Assembly (NCBI RefSeq): GCF_022012415.1
Contig: NZ_JAKLTR010000022.1
Location: 36,006 to 100,005, forward strand
Direction of reading: 5' to 3'
DNA from: Terrimonas ginsenosidimutans
GTDB lineage: Bacteria > Bacteroidota > Bacteroidia > Chitinophagales > Chitinophagaceae
DNA: 64,000 nt
Shown here: positions 8,450 to 17,724 of the stretch, piece by piece
Layout: every line of letters starts with the position of its first letter
Numbering within the stretch: position 1 is the first letter of the stretch
Translations under genes and position numbers: made by a program
Notes under the pieces: model-generated
Seen by the model: only the letters and a program-made list of their open reading frames with translations
Databases searched by the model: none
Told to the model about the DNA's origin: nothing

Positions 8450-8986
8450 TTACCAGTCGGAGAAAAGCCTGTTAAAAATATCATCCGTCACCCCCCTGAT
8501 CATCTCATCACGAAGCTGGGATTCCGCCTGCTGGATAGAGAGTGATGCGTTGAATTCAAAGTTCCGGGATACATCGTATTCTTTAGAGTCGCCGCTTTTG
8601 GTGGCAACGCGCACGATGTGTACCCCGACGGTGAGACGGTTGGTGGCTTCGCGGCCCTGGGAGATACCTGATGTGCTGAATGAATAGTTGGTGACCGTTG
8701 CTGAGATCTCCCAGTCAGCATTTGTGTTGTTTGTCTGGCGAAGACGTGTCTGGCCCACGATCTTCTGACGAAGCCGATCGGCCAGCGATTGTGCCAGTTG
8801 GGGGTTTACATAGGAAGCCCTGTTCTCGAATGGTGCGATCCTGATGGTTTTGACCGAATCAGGAACGTTGATGTCGTTGAACTTGTAAACGCCGCAACCT
8901 GTAAGCTGAATGCTGCTGAATGCAAGAGCCAGCAGCGCCAGCAGGCTCGCGGAAAGAAAGATTTTTGTTGATCGTTTTGTGAGCAT
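8450..8986 (-). CDS. lptE: LptE-family outer-membrane lipoprotein (LPS assembly)
   Basis: LptE plugs the LptD barrel and helps place lipopolysaccharide in the outer leaflet of the outer membrane. Residues 1-31 form a lipoprotein signal with the lipobox IQLTGC, so Cys31 would be lipidated. The mature part opens GVYKFNDINVPDSVKTIRIAPFEN, the family opening in Bacteroidota, with TNRLTVGVHIVRV in the beta-strand core and an NRLFSDW end. Length is 178 aa. It starts 23 bp after the sigma-54-type regulator gene, indicating one operon; no lptD is seen in the window. Confidence 0.88.
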   Translation of the reverse strand: MLTKRSTKIFLSASLLALLALAFSSIQLTGCGVYKFNDINVPDSVKTIRIAPFENRASYVNPQLAQSLADRLRQKIVGQTRLRQTNNTNADWEISATVTNYSFSTSGISQGREATNRLTVGVHIVRVATKSGDSKEYDVSRNFEFNASLSIQQAESQLRDEMIRGVTDDIFNRLFSDW

Positions 8987-9009
8987 AAAAGAAAATGCGT
9001 TATTCCGGT

Positions 9010-10284
9010 TTATTCGTCGATGTCGTATTCTTTGAGTTTTCTGTAGAGCGTTCTTTCGCTGATGCCAAGATCGAGGGCGGCATCTTTCCGTTTGCTCTTA
9101 TGCTTTTTCAGCGCTTTAATGATCAGTTCTTTTTCCTTATCCATGATGTTCAGGCTTTCTTCTACTTCTTCATGCTCGTGAATTTCGTCATGTACTGCGT
9201 TACCGGCATTGTTATGAACGAGCATCGGTTGCGCTGTTGCATTACTTTGCATGGAAGGCTGCATAAAGAATGGCTGAACGTTTTCATTGGTCTTCAGCTC
9301 TTTTAATTCGTTCAGGAAGGAAGGGTCTTTCGGAACCATGGAAGGGTTCTGCAATACTTCCAGGAACAGACGTTTTAGTTCTGTGACGTCCTTCTTCATA
9401 TCAAAAAAGAGCTTGTACAGGATCTCCCTTTCATTCGCAAAATCCTGTCCGTTGCCAATGCTTCCGGTGTTGCCTGCAGTTACCGCAGGCAGACGATTGT
9501 TGGAATATGGTTGTAAGAAACGGCTAAGTTCTTTTGCGGTAATATTTTTATCAATAGAAAGAACAGAGATCTGCTCTGCAATATTCTTCAATTCGCGCAC
9601 ATTACCGGGCCAGGGATAATTAATTAACAGCGTTTTCGCTTCCTCATCCAGCTGAACAGATGCTGTTTTATATTTATCGGCAAAGTCGGCAGCGAACTTA
9701 CGGAACAGCAGGTGAATATCTTCTTTCCGGTCGTGCAATGCCGGCACGCGGATCGGCACGGTGCTTAAACGATAATAGAGGTCTTCGCGGAACTTACCCT
9801 GCTGCACAAGTTGCATCAGGTCTTTATTCGTTGCGGCGATCACGCGGACATCGGTCTTCTGTACTTTGGACGAACCCACGCGGATGTATTCACCGGCTTC
9901 GAGTACACGGAGAAGACGGGCTTGTGTTCCCAGCGGCATTTCACCGATCTCATCCAGAAAGATAGTTCCACCGTTTACCGTTTCGAAATAACCTTTACGG
10001 CTGTCAACCGCACCGGTGAATGATCCTTTTTCGTGGCCGAACAATTCCGAATCGATCGTGCCTTCGGGTATAGCGCCGCAGTTAACTGCGATAAAGGGAT
10101 TGTGTTTGCGGTTGGATAAAGTGTGTATGATGATCGAAAATGCCTCTTTACCAACCCCGCTTTCACCATTGATCAACACGGTAAGATCCGTATTTGCTAC
10201 CTGCGCGGCAACCTGCAATGCATAGTTGAGCGCCGGCGAATTTCCGATAATGCCAAAGCGGTTTTTGATTGATTGAATATCCAT
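9010..10284 (-). CDS. Sigma-54-interacting AAA+ transcriptional regulator
   Basis: Enhancer-binding-protein type activator of 424 residues without an N-terminal receiver or GAF domain: the AAA+ domain begins almost at residue 1. Walker A is GESGVGKE (40-47), the sigma-54 contact loop reads GSFTGA (87-92) instead of canonical GAFTGA, Walker B is GGTIFLDEIG (105-114), and the arginine-finger region is FREDLYYRL. A Fis-type helix-turn-helix ends the protein (KRKDAALDLGISERTLYRKL). A 100-residue region between AAA+ and HTH is low in conservation. It lies between miaB and lptE. Without a sensor domain its activity may depend on level or a partner. Targets are not visible. Confidence 0.9.
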   Translation of the reverse strand: MDIQSIKNRFGIIGNSPALNYALQVAAQVANTDLTVLINGESGVGKEAFSIIIHTLSNRKHNPFIAVNCGAIPEGTIDSELFGHEKGSFTGAVDSRKGYFETVNGGTIFLDEIGEMPLGTQARLLRVLEAGEYIRVGSSKVQKTDVRVIAATNKDLMQLVQQGKFREDLYYRLSTVPIRVPALHDRKEDIHLLFRKFAADFADKYKTASVQLDEEAKTLLINYPWPGNVRELKNIAEQISVLSIDKNITAKELSRFLQPYSNNRLPAVTAGNTGSIGNGQDFANEREILYKLFFDMKKDVTELKRLFLEVLQNPSMVPKDPSFLNELKELKTNENVQPFFMQPSMQSNATAQPMLVHNNAGNAVHDEIHEHEEVEESLNIMDKEKELIIKALKKHKSKRKDAALDLGISERTLYRKLKEYDIDE

Positions 10285-10347
10285 TCTTCAGTTTTAAAAT
10301 TCTTCGTGTTACTTATACTCTTCTGTTTTAACAGACAGGTCTGTTGG

Positions 10348-11799
10348 TTATATTGTTTCTACGATCTTTCCCAATAATGTAGCTTTTGAGCATTCGGTCA
10401 CATTCACCATGGCATAGTCGCCGGGCTTGAGATCGTATGCTTCTTTCGGGAAGATGATCACTTTGTTCTGCGAGTTCCGCGCCATCCAGTCAGCGTCGCT
10501 TCGTTTGCTGGTTCCCTCGATCAGTACTTTGTAAGTTTTGCCAAGGTCTCTTTGATTGCTCTCCAGCGAAAGTTTGTATTGCATATCTACGATCTCCTGG
10601 AGGCGTCTTTTTTTCACGTCTTCCGGGACATCGTCTTTATAACGTCTTTGCGCGAGTGTTCCCGGCCGTTCGCTGTAGAAATACATGTAGCTCAGGTCGT
10701 AGCGGCTGTATTCCATAATGTCCAGCGTGTCCTGGTGGTCAGTTTCTTCTTCGGTGCAGAATCCTGCGATCACATCTGAACTTATGCCGCAGTCTGGCAT
10801 GATCTCCCTGATACGATCCACTTTTGCCATATACCATTCGCGTGTATAGGTCCGGTTCATTAACTGTAACATGCGCGTTGATCCGCTTTGTACAGGAAGA
10901 TGGACGTACCGGCAAATGTTCTCATACTTCGCCATGGTGTATAACACTTCATCCGTAATATCTTTTGGATGCGAAGTAGAGAAGCGCACACGAAGCAGGG
11001 GCGAGATCAGGGCAACCTGTTCAAGCAGTTTACCGAACGTGATCTGTTCACCGGCGCTTTCGTTGTTGTAATAGTAACTGTCTACATTCTGTCCGAGCAG
11101 TGTGACTTCGCGATAGCCTTTTTCAAACAGATCGCGGCATTCCGCCACGATGCTGGCTGTATCACGGCTGCGTTCGCGTCCGCGGGTAAAAGGTACTACG
11201 CAAAAGGCGCACATGTTATTGCAGCCGCGCATGATGCTGACAAAAGCGGAAACGCCGTTGCTGTCGAGGCGAACGGGAGAAATGTCTGCATAGGTCTCAT
11301 CCCGGCTTAGCAGAACGTTTATCGCTTTCTGCCCTGTTCCGGCTTCTTCTACAAGTCCGGGAAGGGTCCGGTATGCATCCGGGCCCACCACCATGTCCAC
11401 GAGTTTCTCTTCTTCCAGGAATTTTGCTTTCAGCCTTTCAGCCATACAGCCCAGCACACCGATCAGCATGCCTCTTTTCTTTTCCTTTAGTTTGCGGAAT
11501 TCGGTAAGCCGCTTACGGACCGTCTGCTCTGCTTTTTCACGGATGGAACAGGTATTGATGAAAATAAGGTCAGCTTCTTCCAGGTTTCGCGTAGCACCAA
11601 AGCCTTCCTGGTTCAGAATCGATGCGACGATCTCACTATCAGCGAAATTCATCTGACAGCCATAGCTTTCGATATAAAACCTTTTCTTATATAAATTCGG
11701 GTCACCCGCAAATGGAGCATAAGCTTCACCCTGCCGGGTCTCATCCTGCGTCTTGCTACCTTCAGTCTTTGAAATTGAACCAGTTACCAGATCAAACAT
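10348..11799 (-). CDS. miaB: MiaB, tRNA-2-methylthio-N6-dimethylallyladenosine synthase
   Basis: Radical-SAM methylthiotransferase that adds a methylthio group to i6A37 of tRNA. The UPF0004 domain carries the second Fe-S cluster ligands in YGCQMN (Cys48), NTCSIRE (Cys84) and GCMAE (Cys118); the radical-SAM triad is GCNNMCAFC (Cys193, Cys197, Cys200) followed by [10 protein letters not shown], diagnostic for MiaB rather than RimO or MtaB. A TRAM domain ends the protein ([18 protein letters not shown]). The frame is open up to 11970, but I favour the ATG at 11799 (MFDLVTG), which gives 483 residues, a normal size; the upstream stretch is not MiaB-like. The AAA+ regulator follows after 63 bp. 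Confidence 0.93.
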   Translation of the reverse strand: MFDLVTGSISKTEGSKTQDETRQGEAYAPFAGDPNLYKKRFYIESYGCQMNFADSEIVASILNQEGFGATRNLEEADLIFINTCSIREKAEQTVRKRLTEFRKLKEKKRGMLIGVLGCMAERLKAKFLEEEKLVDMVVGPDAYRTLPGLVEEAGTGQKAINVLLSRDETYADISPVRLDSNGVSAFVSIMRGCNNMCAFCVVPFTRGRERSRDTASIVAECRDLFEKGYREVTLLGQNVDSYYYNNESAGEQITFGKLLEQVALISPLLRVRFSTSHPKDITDEVLYTMAKYENICRYVHLPVQSGSTRMLQLMNRTYTREWYMAKVDRIREIMPDCGISSDVIAGFCTEEETDHQDTLDIMEYSRYDLSYMYFYSERPGTLAQRRYKDDVPEDVKKRRLQEIVDMQYKLSLESNQRDLGKTYKVLIEGTSKRSDADWMARNSQNKVIIFPKEAYDLKPGDYAMVNVTECSKATLLGKIVETI

Positions 11800-12181
11800 T
11801 CCGTTTTTTATTTTCTTTGAGTCGTGCTTATTGTTGAAAATCTCCTCTTTCTGATCGATGCCAGCCCTGACCGCGCCATTTTCTTCCAATTCGTGGTCTA
11901 TCAGCCCGCTTCCTGCGCCGGACCTTTGGCAGTCAGTTGTAACCATCGGACCGATCAGGATCAGTAACATCCATCAATACCGTCGCAAATATAAGAAAAG
12001 CCCGGTAATATGACAGGATGTCAGCACTCCTGAAAATTATCTAAAGCACAGGAAATTCAGCCGTAAAACATCTAACATCTCTGGGTTATCTTTAGACCGC
12101 AGGAGGGGTTAGGATTCAGATAAGTCCGGGAGAATAAACAGCCGGGAGGCCGCAAAGGTTTTGACCGTCAGGATTTATCCG
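11800..12181. other. Intergenic region between divergent miaB and barrel genes
   Basis: A region with no credible gene. The miaB frame is open through about half of it, but without family similarity. I see TATCTTTA near 12089, a 7/8 match to the Bacteroidota -7 box oriented toward the barrel gene. No riboswitch or repeat is evident. Confidence 0.5.
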
Positions 12182-14626
12182 GTGAAATTTCTGACCGCCT
12201 GTTTAACCAAACCGAATATCACCACGTTGAGAATATTTGCGCTTTTACTTGGCCTCCTGGCCAGCACGGCCATGTATGGCCAGGATAACAGGGGTCTGCT
12301 CTCCGGCAATGTTATGGACGAGCGGAATAAACCTGTTGATAATGCCTCAGTTGAATTGATCTCTTTGCAGGATAGTATGATCCGTTTCAGTTCGCTTTCT
12401 ACAGCAGACGGGTCCTTCGGGTTCCGGAATTTCCCCTTCGATGTATACCAGCTTCGCATCAGTTATGTCGGCTTTCAGCCGCTGCTGATCGACAGCATCC
12501 ATGTCAGGGCGGAAAGGGCTGACTTCAACCTGCCGGATCTCATCCTTCGGGCTAAATCATCTGAGAATTTGCAAATGGTGGTGGTGTATGCGGAAAAACC
12601 ACTGATCGAATCCAAAGACGGCAACCTGACCTTTAATGCGGCTGAATCGCCCCTAAGCGCGGGTAGCAATGCGAGTGACCTGCTGGCCAGTGTGCCGCTG
12701 GTTACGAAGGACGGCGATGGCAAGATCTCTGTACGGGGCAAAGAGCCGATGATCATGATCGATGATAAGCCCGTCCAGCTGAGTATGCAGCAGCTGCAGG
12801 ACCTATTGGAGTCGATGCCGGGCAGCGCCATCGAAAAGATCGAGGTCATGACGAACCCGCCACCACAGTATGCCAATGAACAGGGAGGTGTGATCAATAT
12901 CGTTACGAGAAAAGGAAGGGTAGGAAAGAGTGGACGCGTAAGCATATCTGGCGGGTCAAGAGGAGAAGCCAGTATGAACGGCAGTTATAGCTACCGGAAA
13001 CAGGGGCTTGCCCTGAACATCAATGCCGGCGCCGGGTACAACCGGTTTGTTGGAAGCGGTTATTCCATCCGGAATAATATCTATGCAGATTCTGCGAACT
13101 TCTTCAATACGAAAAACAGTAATGCGAACCAGAGTGTCCGTCCGAATTTCAGGGCGAGTATGGACTATGATATCAGCAAGCAGCAATCATTGAATGCAGT
13201 GGTTCAATTCAACTCCAGCGATTTTAATAATAACAGTCAGACGGAGTATAAGAATCTGAACCGCTTTGATGAGATCTATCGTTTGAGCGAGCGGAATATC
13301 CGCAGCGAAGGGGAGACCTACAATGCCTCTTTCAGTTTGTCCTACCTGATGCGCACTAAGCGCGCAGGCGAACAATTGCGCGTCATCGCAGACGCCAACC
13401 GTTCTGTAAACACCAGTAACCGCAATTTTTATCAGCAGTTCTTTAATCCCGATCATACGCCTAACGGCCTTGATTCAACTCAGCAGCAAGTAAATAAAGG
13501 TCGTAACACGGGTTACAATATCCGGGTGAACTATGACCGGCCGATCATTGCACAGAAGACGTTCCTGTCGCTCGGGACATTTTATACCAACACGAATAAC
13601 CTGGTGATCGTTGATGCGAGTTATCTGAAGAAACAGGACGGTACCAGTGCTCCACTTGATGCATTGAGCAATCATTTCAGGTTTCATCAATCCGTAGTGA
13701 ACTTCAGAGCGGGATTACGTCAGAATCTTGGCCCTCTCTTCAATATTACTGCAGGTGTTTCCGCAGAGCAGACGGCTATTCTATTTCAACTGTATAAAGC
13801 TCAGCGTGAGGCGAGGAACAGCTACTGGACCTGGCTGCCTTTTGCCAATATCAGCAAACGTTGGGATAATCAGCTCAGCCTTACAGGATCCTGGAGAAGA
13901 AGCATCCGCCGTCCGGGTATCAATGAGCTGAACCCGACGATCGATTTCTCGGATCCGTACAATATCCGTTTCGGAAATGAAAAGCTGCGTGCTTCCACAG
14001 CAGATAATTTTGATATCGTATTCGGCAAGTCATCCCGGGCTTACTTTTTTAATTTAGGCCTCGGCTATAACATCGTGCAGGATATTTACAGTCGCGTGCG
14101 CACCTTGTTGCCCGATGGAAAAACGCAGATCTCCTGGGAAAATATCAATGGCAGAAAAGAGTATGAGTTAAGCACCTGGGGTGGTGTGACGGTCGCAAGA
14201 AAATGGCGGACCAACTTAAGTGCAAGCTACACGTTCAATGAATACAGTTTATTTGACCGCACGGTAAACCGTTATCGCAATGGCGGTTCGTTTACTTCCA
14301 ATATCAGTTCCACCTTTACGCCGAGAGATATCCTGAATTTCACTACAGGTTTTACAGTGAACAGGTTTGCCAATCCACAGGGGTTTGCAAGATGGAACTG
14401 GAGCATGAATACAGGTGTACAGAAGAAATTTTTTGAAAAGAGGCTGACGGTAACATTGAATATGATCGACCCTTTTACGCAGCAGCGGAGCAGAACGTTC
14501 ACCTATGGCCCTAACTTCAATCTTGAAAGCTATAATACAACCACGACAAGAAATTTCAGGTTAAGCCTTGGATATAATCTGAATAAGCCTCAGAAAAATC
14601 CATTGATGGATGTTAAGAGAAAATAG
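12182..14626 (+). CDS. TonB-dependent-receptor-like outer-membrane beta-barrel protein
   Basis: Large outer-membrane protein of the family with an N-terminal carboxypeptidase-regulatory-like domain, a plug-like domain and a C-terminal barrel (OMP_b-brl_3 type). A hydrophobic signal segment (IFALLLGLLASTAMYG) is followed by the CarboxypepD_reg-like fold (LLSGNVMDERNKPVDNASVEL), the plug (NASDLLASVPLVTKDGDGKISVRG...MIMIDDKPV...IEVMTNPPPQYANEQGGVINI) and a barrel of alternating residues to the C-terminus. The start is uncertain: GTG at 12182 (chosen) or TTG at 12161; no ATG is available before the signal peptide. No SusD-like partner or TonB box is evident, so the cargo is unknown. It resembles the gene at 33320 in domain order. 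Confidence 0.82.
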   Translation: MKFLTACLTKPNITTLRIFALLLGLLASTAMYGQDNRGLLSGNVMDERNKPVDNASVELISLQDSMIRFSSLSTADGSFGFRNFPFDVYQLRISYVGFQPLLIDSIHVRAERADFNLPDLILRAKSSENLQMVVVYAEKPLIESKDGNLTFNAAESPLSAGSNASDLLASVPLVTKDGDGKISVRGKEPMIMIDDKPVQLSMQQLQDLLESMPGSAIEKIEVMTNPPPQYANEQGGVINIVTRKGRVGKSGRVSISGGSRGEASMNGSYSYRKQGLALNINAGAGYNRFVGSGYSIRNNIYADSANFFNTKNSNANQSVRPNFRASMDYDISKQQSLNAVVQFNSSDFNNNSQTEYKNLNRFDEIYRLSERNIRSEGETYNASFSLSYLMRTKRAGEQLRVIADANRSVNTSNRNFYQQFFNPDHTPNGLDSTQQQVNKGRNTGYNIRVNYDRPIIAQKTFLSLGTFYTNTNNLVIVDASYLKKQDGTSAPLDALSNHFRFHQSVVNFRAGLRQNLGPLFNITAGVSAEQTAILFQLYKAQREARNSYWTWLPFANISKRWDNQLSLTGSWRRSIRRPGINELNPTIDFSDPYNIRFGNEKLRASTADNFDIVFGKSSRAYFFNLGLGYNIVQDIYSRVRTLLPDGKTQISWENINGRKEYELSTWGGVTVARKWRTNLSASYTFNEYSLFDRTVNRYRNGGSFTSNISSTFTPRDILNFTTGFTVNRFANPQGFARWNWSMNTGVQKKFFEKRLTVTLNMIDPFTQQRSRTFTYGPNFNLESYNTTTTRNFRLSLGYNLNKPQKNPLMDVKRK

Positions 14627-14707
14627 ACAGTTACGGTTTAACTCTGCGCTACTTGTACGCCGGTCTGTTCTTCGCAGGCTGCCTGGTGTAATCGCGACCC
14701 CGTAAGA

Positions 14708-15217
14708 TTAACTCACTACCGGAATTCTTTTCGCCAGCCAGCTATCTTTTACCGGAATGATCCATTTTTCTTCCAGTTCTCGTTTGGTTTGAACAGTATT
14801 ATTGAAGTAAAGGCTATCTGCATCGAGGAAGCCATTCTGAAATGCATATCCAAGTTGGGCCAGCGGCAGGTGCTGGATCTTATCTTTTATGACAAATGTC
14901 AGCATGGTCCGGTCAAACAGGTTGACTTTAAATTCCTGTTCGATCTCCTTTATGAAACGAACGGAGCCGTCAGTGCTGCATCCGCTTACGCCATGGGCGG
15001 TCTCATCCGCCATAAGAATGATAAATTGTCCGAAGAACAGATAGCCCGCGCCTTTCACAGGTGTGCCATGGCTTTTCCAGTCAGCAGCGAATGAATTCAG
15101 TCTCTCTTCGATCTCCAATGCTTCACTTATCGTAAAAATACGGCTGGATTGATAGATCCATATGCGGGAATCCGGGTCAAAACTACCGTCAAGAAGGTAT
15201 TTGTATTCAAGGTTCAT
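14708..15217 (-). CDS. Conserved hypothetical protein (often labelled ABC transporter ATPase)
   Basis: A 169-residue soluble protein beginning MNLEYKYLLDGSFDPDSRIW and containing the conserved run SRIWIYQSSR, a W-x2-HG (WKSHGTP) segment and a SGCSTDGSVRFI motif near residue 79. This family is widespread in Bacteroidota and is commonly mis-annotated as an ABC transporter ATPase, although it has no Walker motifs. The function is unknown. The conserved Cys/Ser/Asp cluster (GCSTDGS) could be catalytic, which is speculation. It converges with the barrel gene and is divergent from the small basic protein at 15246, separated by 28 bp. Confidence 0.75.
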   Translation of the reverse strand: MNLEYKYLLDGSFDPDSRIWIYQSSRIFTISEALEIEERLNSFAADWKSHGTPVKGAGYLFFGQFIILMADETAHGVSGCSTDGSVRFIKEIEQEFKVNLFDRTMLTFVIKDKIQHLPLAQLGYAFQNGFLDADSLYFNNTVQTKRELEEKWIIPVKDSWLAKRIPVVS

Positions 15218-15245
15218 CCCGCTAATTTACGTCAGAATTTGATTA

Positions 15246-15641
15246 ATGGATATTAACACACAACAGAAGGTCTTTCTCGTTCACTGGACATACTCTGCTG
15301 AAGAGTGGAAAAAGTTCAGGAGATGGGGCTATTTCCGTCGCGGAATATGGAAGCATTTTGCATGGAGATTATTGCGTCTCAAAATGAAACATATACCGGA
15401 AATTTCAATTACGACCTATAAGGTCTGGATCGGCGACCGTGTACGTCCTTTTCGCGATGACCAGCGAAGACTGCGCCGGGTGAATATCCGTGACACGGGC
15501 AGGTTCAATATCATGGAGATCACTTACGAACGGGCTAACTCTGCTTCGAGGCGGTTGCCGGTGATCTATGTGCCTATTCCAAAGGGAAAATTACGCGAAG
15601 CCATAGAAGTGCATGAGGCGCTTTCGTCGTATGCGTGGTGA
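15246..15641 (+). CDS. Small basic protein, unknown function
   Basis: A 131-residue protein, very basic and aromatic in its first half (WKKFRRWGYFRRGIWKHFAWRLLRLKMKH, residues 21-49, quoted by range: Trp and Arg/Lys alternate), followed by a beta-rich part (ITTYKVWIGD, RLRRVNIRDTGRFNIMEITYE, LPVIYVPIPKG). No signal peptide or membrane helix. I do not recognise a family. The ATG at 15246 is 28 bp from the divergent gene start, so both probably share a compact promoter region. The coding-like codon pattern and the stop close to a hairpin support it as real, but homologues were not checked. Confidence 0.6.
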   Translation: MDINTQQKVFLVHWTYSAEEWKKFRRWGYFRRGIWKHFAWRLLRLKMKHIPEISITTYKVWIGDRVRPFRDDQRRLRRVNIRDTGRFNIMEITYERANSASRRLPVIYVPIPKGKLREAIEVHEALSSYAW

Positions 15642-15644
15642 GAA

Positions 15645-15674
15645 AGGCAGGGTCATCTTTAAAATGACCAGCCT
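15645..15674. terminator. Weak hairpin between convergent genes
   Basis: AGGC-A-GGTCAT stem pairing with ATGACC-A-GCCT around a 7-base loop, just after the stop at 15641 and before the convergent Fe-S gene. There is no long T tract, so efficiency is doubtful. Confidence 0.4.
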
Positions 15675-15740
15675 GGTGCGGGAGGAGCTCCTTTCCAGAA
15701 CGACCGTCCGCTGTCTGACGTCCTTGTAAATGCCCTTCTC

Positions 15741-16520
15741 TCAGCTCATCGATTCTGCCACCAGCTCCGCAATATCCAACACTTTTACTGCGTCTTCTTT
15801 TTCTGCCAGTTTTACGCCATCTGTCATCATCGTATTGCAGAATGGGCAAGCTGCGGCAATAACTGATGCACCGGTTGAAATTGCTTCGTTTCCTCTTTCA
15901 ATATTAATGCGGACCGAACCGTCCTCTTCTTCCTTGAACATTTGCGCACCGCCTGCTCCACAGCACAATCCTTTGCTGCGGCATCGCTTCATTTCCACCA
16001 GTTCTGCATCCAGGGCTTCAAGCACTTTCCGCGGAGCTTCGTAAATATTGTTGGCGCGGCCGAGATAACAGCTATCGTGATAGGTGATCTTTTTTCCTTT
16101 GAACAAACCACCTTCTTTCATCTTGATCTTTCCTTCGTCGATCAGTTGCTGTAAAAAGGTGCTGTGATGGATCACGTCATAGGTACCGCCCAGTTCAGGG
16201 TATTCGTTTTTGAGGACGTTAAAGCAGTGGGGGCATGCAGTAACAATTTTCTTAATGCCATAATTGTTCAGCACCTGGATGTTCTGGTAAGCCATCATCT
16301 GGAACATGAACTCGTTCCCGGCGCGGCGTACAGGATCGCCTGTGCACATTTCTTCTTTTCCAAGGATCGCGTAACGGATCTCCAGTTTCTCCAGTATGGT
16401 GACAAATGCTTTGGTGATCTTTTGGGCGCGCTGGTCAATACTTCCGGCACAACCTACCCAGAACAGGATCTCCGGACTTTCTCCGTTGGCGAATAATTCT
16501 GCAACCGTGGGAACGCTCAT
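15741..16520 (-). CDS. Cysteine-rich (CCG-domain) Fe-S oxidoreductase subunit
   Basis: A soluble 259-residue protein with two CCG domains of the heterodisulfide reductase B/GlpC/LutA type, which hold a non-cubane or redox-active cysteine site. Motif one has WVGCAGS and EEMCTGDP...ACPHCFN; motif two has YHDSCYLGR and GLCCGAGGAQ...ACPFCNTM. No 4Fe-4S ferredoxin CxxCxxCxxxC motif is present, so it needs an electron-donating partner. The membrane Fe-S protein at 21818-23149 has exactly the missing part and in many Bacteroidota the two genes are adjacent; here they are 5.3 kb apart. An exact -7 box (TAGATTTG) lies at 16535-16542. The substrate is unknown. Confidence 0.85.
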   Translation of the reverse strand: MSVPTVAELFANGESPEILFWVGCAGSIDQRAQKITKAFVTILEKLEIRYAILGKEEMCTGDPVRRAGNEFMFQMMAYQNIQVLNNYGIKKIVTACPHCFNVLKNEYPELGGTYDVIHHSTFLQQLIDEGKIKMKEGGLFKGKKITYHDSCYLGRANNIYEAPRKVLEALDAELVEMKRCRSKGLCCGAGGAQMFKEEEDGSVRINIERGNEAISTGASVIAAACPFCNTMMTDGVKLAEKEDAVKVLDIAELVAESMS

Positions 16521-16534
16521 AGGTCAAATTTGTT

Positions 16535-16542
16535 CAAATCTA
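16535..16542 (-). promoter_or_regulatory. -7 element for the CCG Fe-S gene
   Basis: TAGATTTG on the minus strand, an exact match to TAnnTTTG, 15 bp upstream of the ATG at 16520. No clear TTTG -33 box at the expected distance, so confidence is moderate. Confidence 0.4.
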
Positions 16543-16576
16543 AAGACAAATCATAAGAAATTGAAGCTGTTTGTTT

Positions 16577-16584
16577 TATTTTTG
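16577..16584 (+). promoter_or_regulatory. -7 element for the ATP-grasp-like gene
   Basis: TATTTTTG, an exact TAnnTTTG match, ends 10 bp before the ATG at 16594, implying a leader of only a few bases. It supports choosing that ATG over upstream start codons. Confidence 0.4.
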
Positions 16585-16593
16585 CAACCCTGC

Positions 16594-17637
16594 ATGCGAA
16601 TAAAGAAATTTTTTGAGAAACTGTTTAACTGGGAGCTGTGGCCGTTCTACGCACTTTATGCACCTATCGGTCCTGTGTGGTTGTGGTACTGCCTTCGCAG
16701 CCGCTCCATGTGGTTCTTCAGTTCTTCTAATCCAACCATCACATTTGGCGGATTTGAAGGAGAAGGCAAAAAAGAGATGTATGACCAGTTGCCGCCGCAC
16801 CTTGTACCCCGTACCATCTATATTCTTCATGATCTTCCTTTTACTGAAGTAAAAAAGAAGATCGCTGATGCCGGTTTTACGTTCCCCTTTATCGTAAAAC
16901 CAGATGTAGGGATGAAAGGAATTCTCTTCCGGAAGATCGAGAATGAAGAGCAGCTGATCAAGTACCACGACAGGATCCCTGTTGAATATATTGTTCAGGA
17001 TATGATCACTTATCCTGTTGAAGTCAGTGTATTCTATTTTCGTTATCCTGACCAGGAGAAAGGGGTTGTGAGTGGATTTATTGAGAAGGAATTATTGCAG
17101 GTTCATGGTGATGGCGAATCATCCCTGAGGACGCTGATCGAAAACCATCCGCGTGCCCGTTTCAGGATGGAAGAGATGGAGCACCGCCATGGTCACCGGT
17201 TTCAGCGGATCATTCCCAGGGGTGAGACCTTTTATCTTTCTTATGCAGGTAATCATAACCGCGGTGCACATTTTATTAACCTGAAGAATGAGATCAATGA
17301 GAGCCTGCGGAATGTATTTGATGAACTCAGTCACTACAACGGTAAATTCTATTATGGCCGTTACGATATAAAAACGGCTTCTATTGAGGACCTGAAAGCT
17401 GGTAAAAATTTTCAGATCATCGAGTTCAATGGTTGTGGTGCAGAGCCCAATCATATCTATGACTGCGGCATGAATGTGTGGCAGGCATATGCAGAAATAC
17501 TCCGCCACTGGAAAGCGCTATATCGGATCAGTAGATATAATCACCGGAACGGCACGCCATACTGGTCTTTCAAACGTGGATCCGCTTTTCTCAAGCAGGC
17601 AAGAAAGCATTTCAAAATGCTGGAGAAATATGATTGA
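16594..17637 (+). CDS. ATP-grasp-like protein (D-alanine-D-alanine ligase-type fold), unknown substrate
   Basis: A 347-residue protein whose central part resembles an ATP-grasp enzyme: FPFIVKPDVGMKG (residues 102-114) would hold the ATP-binding lysine, VEYIVQDMITYPVEVSVFY the second subdomain, and YYGRYDIKTAS...FQIIEFNGCGAEPNHIYD (from about 252) the metal-binding acid/Asn of the active site. The N-terminus (WELWPFYALYAPIGPVWLWYCLRSR by range 14-38) is aromatic and may associate with the membrane. I choose the ATG at 16594; the frame is open further upstream to 16396, but only through the divergent Fe-S gene. Possible role: carboxylate-amine ligation. The LysE-type exporter follows 87 bp later. 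Confidence 0.75.
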   Translation: MRIKKFFEKLFNWELWPFYALYAPIGPVWLWYCLRSRSMWFFSSSNPTITFGGFEGEGKKEMYDQLPPHLVPRTIYILHDLPFTEVKKKIADAGFTFPFIVKPDVGMKGILFRKIENEEQLIKYHDRIPVEYIVQDMITYPVEVSVFYFRYPDQEKGVVSGFIEKELLQVHGDGESSLRTLIENHPRARFRMEEMEHRHGHRFQRIIPRGETFYLSYAGNHNRGAHFINLKNEINESLRNVFDELSHYNGKFYYGRYDIKTASIEDLKAGKNFQIIEFNGCGAEPNHIYDCGMNVWQAYAEILRHWKALYRISRYNHRNGTPYWSFKRGSAFLKQARKHFKMLEKYD

Positions 17638-17724
17638 TACCGCTCGGAAACAGATAAATCTTAACTTTATCCGGTATATACTGATACACCCAAAAATCAA
17701 CGTCCATTCTAAAATCTGAGCAGC

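Noticed and set aside
12161..12181. TTG at 12161 as start of the barrel protein
   Set aside because: GTG at 12182 gives a shorter signal peptide with an AGGA sequence at a workable distance. The choice is not firm.
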